Positions 5,669 through 8,490 of a stretch of 8,490 nucleotides of DNA are shown here, one piece after another (the first letter of the stretch is position 1; every line of letters begins with the position of its first letter). Location of the stretch: NCBI GenBank assembly GCA_029821215.1, contig JALGTV010000147.1, positions 1 through 8,490 of the forward strand, given 5' to 3'. The position numbers and the translations under genes were made by a program. This stretch comes from Candidatus Zipacnadia bacterium. GTDB lineage: Bacteria; Armatimonadota; Zipacnadia; Zipacnadales; Zipacnadaceae. The notes below the pieces were generated by a model. It saw only the letters and a list, made by a program, of their open reading frames with translations. It was not told where the DNA came from and did not search any database.

Positions 5669-7468
5669 CTACCGCGGAGTGCTTTGATCCTCGGGGCCAT
5701 CAGTGGGCTGTCGGCCCAACAATTCTCGGATGGTGATCCACAGAATCTGGGGCAAAGCGGCCAGGCGTGGGAGGCGGCGGGGCTCTTTGATGGTCCGGTA
5801 TAGCCATTCCAGGCCGGCACGCTGCATCCAGATCGGCGCCCGCTTTTTGCGGCCCGAGATGATATCCAGGGCGCCGCCCACTCCGATACAGACGGGCACA
5901 CCCAGTTGCTGGAGATGCTGGTTAATCCATTTTTCCTGTTTGGGTATCCCCAAAGCTACCAGAAGCACGGCGGGGCGGGTCTGCTTGATTTCCTCAACTA
6001 TTTGGGCCTCTTCATTGGGTGAGAAATATCCGTGGTGGCAGCCGGCAACCTGAAGATGAGGAATTTGAGCCTTTAGTTGAGCAGCGGCGGCCTCGGCTAC
6101 CCCAGGCTCCCCGCCCAACAAATATACTGATCGGTCCAGGCGGGCGGCTATCTGGCAAAGGTGCTGAACCATATCAACGCCCGCGCAGCGCTCATCCACG
6201 GGGAGATTAAGCATGCGCGCCGCCAGCACTACTCCGGCTCCATCGGGGGTGACCAGGTCGGCTTCTTCCATAATCTGGCGAAGCTCTGCATCCATACGGG
6301 CCCGCACTACGGCTGAGGCATCGGGGGTAACTATCATATGGGGTTGGTCTTGCCGGATGAACTGCTCCGCTTCGCGCAGGGCCTCATCCAGACTAACTGC
6401 GTGTAGGCGCACGCCCAGCAGTCTTACCTCGCTGGGATGGGCCGTGGCGCTGGCCGAACGGGGCAGGAGACGCAGAATCATATAGAAAACCAGTAGCCCC
6501 CCCAAAGCGGCTACGGTGATGATAAGCGCCTTGAGGATAAAGCTGATCTCAATAAGCACTACTAACAGGAGGGCTAACAAGCATAGATACGCAGTACCGG
6601 CCAGGAGCAGGCCGATGACCTGGGCGCGGCTATAACCCTGGCTGAGGAGCAGCTCGTGCAGATGCTGACGCCGCTCAGCCACCGCCAGGGCTCGCCAGCC
6701 CCGGCGCAGGTCGGCTGCATAGGTAAAAGTGGCAGCAAATAGGGGCACCCCGACAATTATCAGGGGCAACAGAGCCACCAGGAAGGCGGTGTTCTTTAGA
6801 GCGCCGAGGATAGAGAGAGCTCCAATAAAGTAGCCGACGCTGTAGGCTCCAGCGGTGGCACCGCGGTAGCTGAGAAGTTTAGCAAATGCGATCTGGGGCA
6901 GACAAGCCCCGCACAGGGTGATGGCGACAAAAGCGGTGAATGGGCCAGTTATCTGGGGCTGCAGCCAGCAGACAGCAAACAGGGTAGCGGATGCCAGCGC
7001 CCCCACTCCCAAGGGCACGGATAAGATGGAGGCAGCACTGCCGAACAGCAGGGCGCAAATAAGTATCCATACTACCGTCAGCAGCGATCCCCACCAGCCG
7101 AGGGAAACAAAAGTAGTGGTGAAAGGTAGCTTTATGGTGGTCACCGATATGCCCGCGTAGCTCACTACTGCCGCCACTGCTACCAGCCCGATTGCCCGTA
7201 GTACCTGGGGCCAACCTAACAAATCCACCACTGCCGCAATGAAGAACACGGCAGCCCCGCCCAGCAATAGAAACCCCAGCCGTGGCTCGCCAGACAGATG
7301 CGGCCCCCAGGCAGCGCTGAGAGCTACCAGCAGAATCAGCCCGGAGAAGTCAGCCTTGGCGTACGGCCCATCCGACCGCGACAGCCGCCACCGCTCCCCA
7401 AGATAGATAGCAGCGGCGGCCGGCAAAGCAACGGCCAACGTGGTCAGGAAGCCAGTCAGGTTATTCAT
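5669..7468 (-). CDS. Fusion of a degenerate WecA/TagO-like membrane domain with a WecG/TagA/CpsF (GT26) glycosyltransferase
   Basis: 599 residues. Residues 1-335 hold about eleven hydrophobic segments in the pattern of WecA/TagO/MraY enzymes, which load sugar-1-phosphate onto undecaprenyl phosphate. The order of family landmarks is retained, but the acidic residues are gone: GxxDD is AVVDLLG (D82 only), NxxDGxDGLA is CALLFGSAAS (138-147), GDxGS is GATAGA (203-208), PLFDT is PLFAA (242-246) and HLHH is HLHE (269-272). Residues 347-565 are a full GT26 domain: TPDA (381-384), DGAGVV with D409, ERCAGVD, YLLGG, GYFSP, ALGIPKQEKW, VGGALD, RAPIW, GLEWLYR and KEPRR. GT26 enzymes add the second sugar to lipid-linked GlcNAc, so the joined halves mirror consecutive steps, but the first looks inactive and may only bind lipid or anchor the enzyme. 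Likely role: surface polysaccharide or teichoic-like polymer. ATG at 7468 has no clear Shine-Dalgarno site. Confidence 0.88.
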   Translation of the reverse strand: MNNLTGFLTTLAVALPAAAAIYLGERWRLSRSDGPYAKADFSGLILLVALSAAWGPHLSGEPRLGFLLLGGAAVFFIAAVVDLLGWPQVLRAIGLVAVAAVVSYAGISVTTIKLPFTTTFVSLGWWGSLLTVVWILICALLFGSAASILSVPLGVGALASATLFAVCWLQPQITGPFTAFVAITLCGACLPQIAFAKLLSYRGATAGAYSVGYFIGALSILGALKNTAFLVALLPLIIVGVPLFAATFTYAADLRRGWRALAVAERRQHLHELLLSQGYSRAQVIGLLLAGTAYLCLLALLLVVLIEISFILKALIITVAALGGLLVFYMILRLLPRSASATAHPSEVRLLGVRLHAVSLDEALREAEQFIRQDQPHMIVTPDASAVVRARMDAELRQIMEEADLVTPDGAGVVLAARMLNLPVDERCAGVDMVQHLCQIAARLDRSVYLLGGEPGVAEAAAAQLKAQIPHLQVAGCHHGYFSPNEEAQIVEEIKQTRPAVLLVALGIPKQEKWINQHLQQLGVPVCIGVGGALDIISGRKKRAPIWMQRAGLEWLYRTIKEPRRLPRLAALPQILWITIRELLGRQPTDGPEDQSTPR

Positions 7469-7653
7469 TGTAATAGCTGAAGCTGGCGCGACGGTATTCT
7501 GTAGGAACGGTATTCTATCCGCCTCAGGCGGGCCTCTCGCCGCGACTCAAATCGGGCCGAGGACGGCCCTCCCACAGTATAATAAGATAATCGGGCCGGG
7601 GACGCCATCCCATAGGTTTTGTAACAGTCTCACATTGAGGCCACCGGCAGCAG
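7469..7653. other. Intergenic leader region with short repeats and hairpins
   Basis: 185 bases between the dehydrogenase stop and the glycosyltransferase fusion. It holds a 10-base direct repeat acggtattct (7491-7500 and 7507-7516), a small hairpin ccgcc-tca-ggcgg (7519-7531) and a 6-bp GC stem gggccg-agga-cggccc (7554-7569). An imperfect direct repeat of about 27 bases starts with aatcgggccg (7550-7577 and 7589-7615). TATACT on the minus strand near 7574-7582 resembles a -10 box but lacks a good -35. Neither hairpin has the U-run of an intrinsic terminator. Confidence 0.5.
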
Positions 7654-8490
7654 TTATTCCACCAGACTGGCTATCAAATCCCCGGCCTGTGTGGTCTTCA
7701 CCCCGCTGCGGGTAGACAAGTCGCCCAGCTTGCCGCTGGCCAGGGCAGCTATGACAGCATTTTCAATGGCCTGGCCGGCTTCTACCTCGCCCAGGTGTTC
7801 CATCATCATACCGACGGCACAAATCGCCGCCACCGGACAGATCACATTCTTGCCGGTATATTTGGGAGCTGAGCCGTGGATAGGCTCAAACATTGAAACA
7901 CCGTCGGGATTGATATTGCCGGAGGCGGCTACCCCCATCCCGCCCTGAATCATGGCCCCTAAATCAGTGATGATATCCCCGAACATATTGCAGGTAACAA
8001 TGACGTCAAACCACTCTGGGTTCTTGACAAACCACATACAGGCGGCGTCCACAAAGGCATGGTCCTGCTGAATATCAGGATACTCCTGGCCGACCTGGGC
8101 AAAGGTGCGCTGCCAGAGGTCATGGCCGTAAGTGAGAACGTTGGCCTTATCAACCAGGGTGAGCTTATTGTCCTGGCTGCGCTTGCGGGTCAGCTCGTAG
8201 GCATAGCGGATAATGCGCTCAGTGCCCTTACGGGTGTAGACGGCAGTTTGCAGGGCCACCTCGTCAGGGGTGTCCTTCTTCATATTACCGCCCATACCTA
8301 CATACAAGCCTTCGGTGTTCTCGCGGACGACGATGAAGTCAATATCTTCCGGGCCTTTGTCCTTCAGGGGAGTTTGCACTCCTGGATATAGCTTAATCGG
8401 CCGCAGGTTGATATACTGGTCAAAGCCGAATCGCAGTGCCAGGAGGATGCCTTTTTCCAATATGCCCGGCGGAACATCCGGATGACCTAC
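7654..8490 (-). CDS. Isocitrate/isopropylmalate-type NAD(P)-dependent decarboxylating dehydrogenase, N-terminus outside window
   Basis: Oxidative decarboxylation of a 2-hydroxyacid such as isocitrate, homoisocitrate or 3-isopropylmalate, with Mg2+ or Mn2+, in the cytoplasm. 278 residues are visible to the stop at 7654; members have about 335-360, so roughly 60-80 are missing. Counting from the window edge, visible motifs are NLRP (28-31, substrate arginine), RENTEGLY (56-63), VDKANVL (113-119, catalytic lysine 115), D148 and GDIITD (171-176, metal ligands D172 and D176), then SMFEPIHGSAPKYTGKN (199-215). RENTEG is the isocitrate/homoisocitrate and tartrate style, rather than the RELTGG of classical LeuB. 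The K-Y at 210-211 sits where E. coli isocitrate dehydrogenase uses Lys-Tyr to grip NADP, whereas LeuB has Asp-Ile for NAD. Isocitrate or homoisocitrate is therefore favoured by inference, but related proteins are often annotated as LeuB. The frame continues beyond the apparent TTG at 8460, which is internal. Confidence 0.9.
   Translation of the reverse strand, partial: VGHPDVPPGILEKGILLALRFGFDQYINLRPIKLYPGVQTPLKDKGPEDIDFIVVRENTEGLYVGMGGNMKKDTPDEVALQTAVYTRKGTERIIRYAYELTRKRSQDNKLTLVDKANVLTYGHDLWQRTFAQVGQEYPDIQQDHAFVDAACMWFVKNPEWFDVIVTCNMFGDIITDLGAMIQGGMGVAASGNINPDGVSMFEPIHGSAPKYTGKNVICPVAAICAVGMMMEHLGEVEAGQAIENAVIAALASGKLGDLSTRSGVKTTQAGDLIASLVE

Noticed and set aside
7554..7569. GC hairpin as rho-independent terminator of the dehydrogenase gene
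   Set aside because: The stem is only 6 bp and is followed by GATTTGAG rather than a U-run, so it is listed only as a hairpin.
7654..8460. TTG at 8460 as the true start of the dehydrogenase
   Set aside because: The frame stays open to the window edge, and the residues before it (VGHPDVPPGI) belong to the conserved family sequence, so the gene begins outside the window.

Overview
All convincing genes lie on the minus strand, so the window reads right to left. In transcription order they are: the C-terminal three quarters of an isocitrate/isopropylmalate-type decarboxylating dehydrogenase (7654-8490, N-terminus outside the window); a 599-residue membrane protein fused to a WecG/TagA/CpsF glycosyltransferase (5669-7468); a homocitrate/Re-citrate synthase-like DRE-TIM enzyme (4273-5493); a family 4 glycosidase (2790-4151); a frameshifted creatininase-family pseudogene (about 2194-2703); a small exosortase substrate with a PEP-CTERM tail (1139-1804); and an M42 metallo-aminopeptidase whose C-terminus runs off the left edge (1-1037). 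No RNA gene, CRISPR array, transposase or phage gene was recognised.

The organism is a bacterium: there are Shine-Dalgarno sites and sigma70-like TTGACN-N17-TATAAN promoters. The PEP-CTERM tail implies an exosortase and a Gram-negative type envelope. The mix of GH4, M42, creatininase-like and RENTEG-type dehydrogenase genes would suit a deep-branching environmental lineage such as Armatimonadota or a neighbour, but the window cannot fix the phylum.

Two things stand out. First, the N-terminal half of the WecG fusion has the fold and topology of polyprenyl-phosphate sugar-1-phosphate transferases (WecA/TagO/MraY), but each acidic catalytic motif that can be aligned by eye has been replaced. 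It looks like a dead lipid-handling domain joined to an intact-looking glycosyltransferase. Second, 1.0-4.3 kb carries the scar of a tandem duplication. A 123-bp piece holding the start of the M42 gene and its leader occurs at 993-1115 and 2032-2154. A roughly 130-bp piece holding the tail of the synthase gene plus a strong promoter occurs at 1870-2007 and 4196-4326. The two truncated copies meet head to tail near 2008-2031, as expected at the junction of a tandem duplication. The copies now enclose different genes: GH4 and the creatininase pseudogene in one, the PEP-CTERM gene in the other. As a result, two unrelated genes are fed by sister copies of one promoter.

Functionally, the synthase and the dehydrogenase could supply successive steps of a 2-oxoacid chain-elongation or 2-oxoglutarate pathway (Re-citrate/isocitrate, homocitrate/homoisocitrate or isopropylmalate). 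The glycosyltransferase fusion and the PEP-CTERM protein point to envelope polysaccharide and surface-protein export. GH4 and M42 are cytoplasmic sugar and peptide degradation enzymes. Apart from the shared promoter, nothing shows that these form one system.
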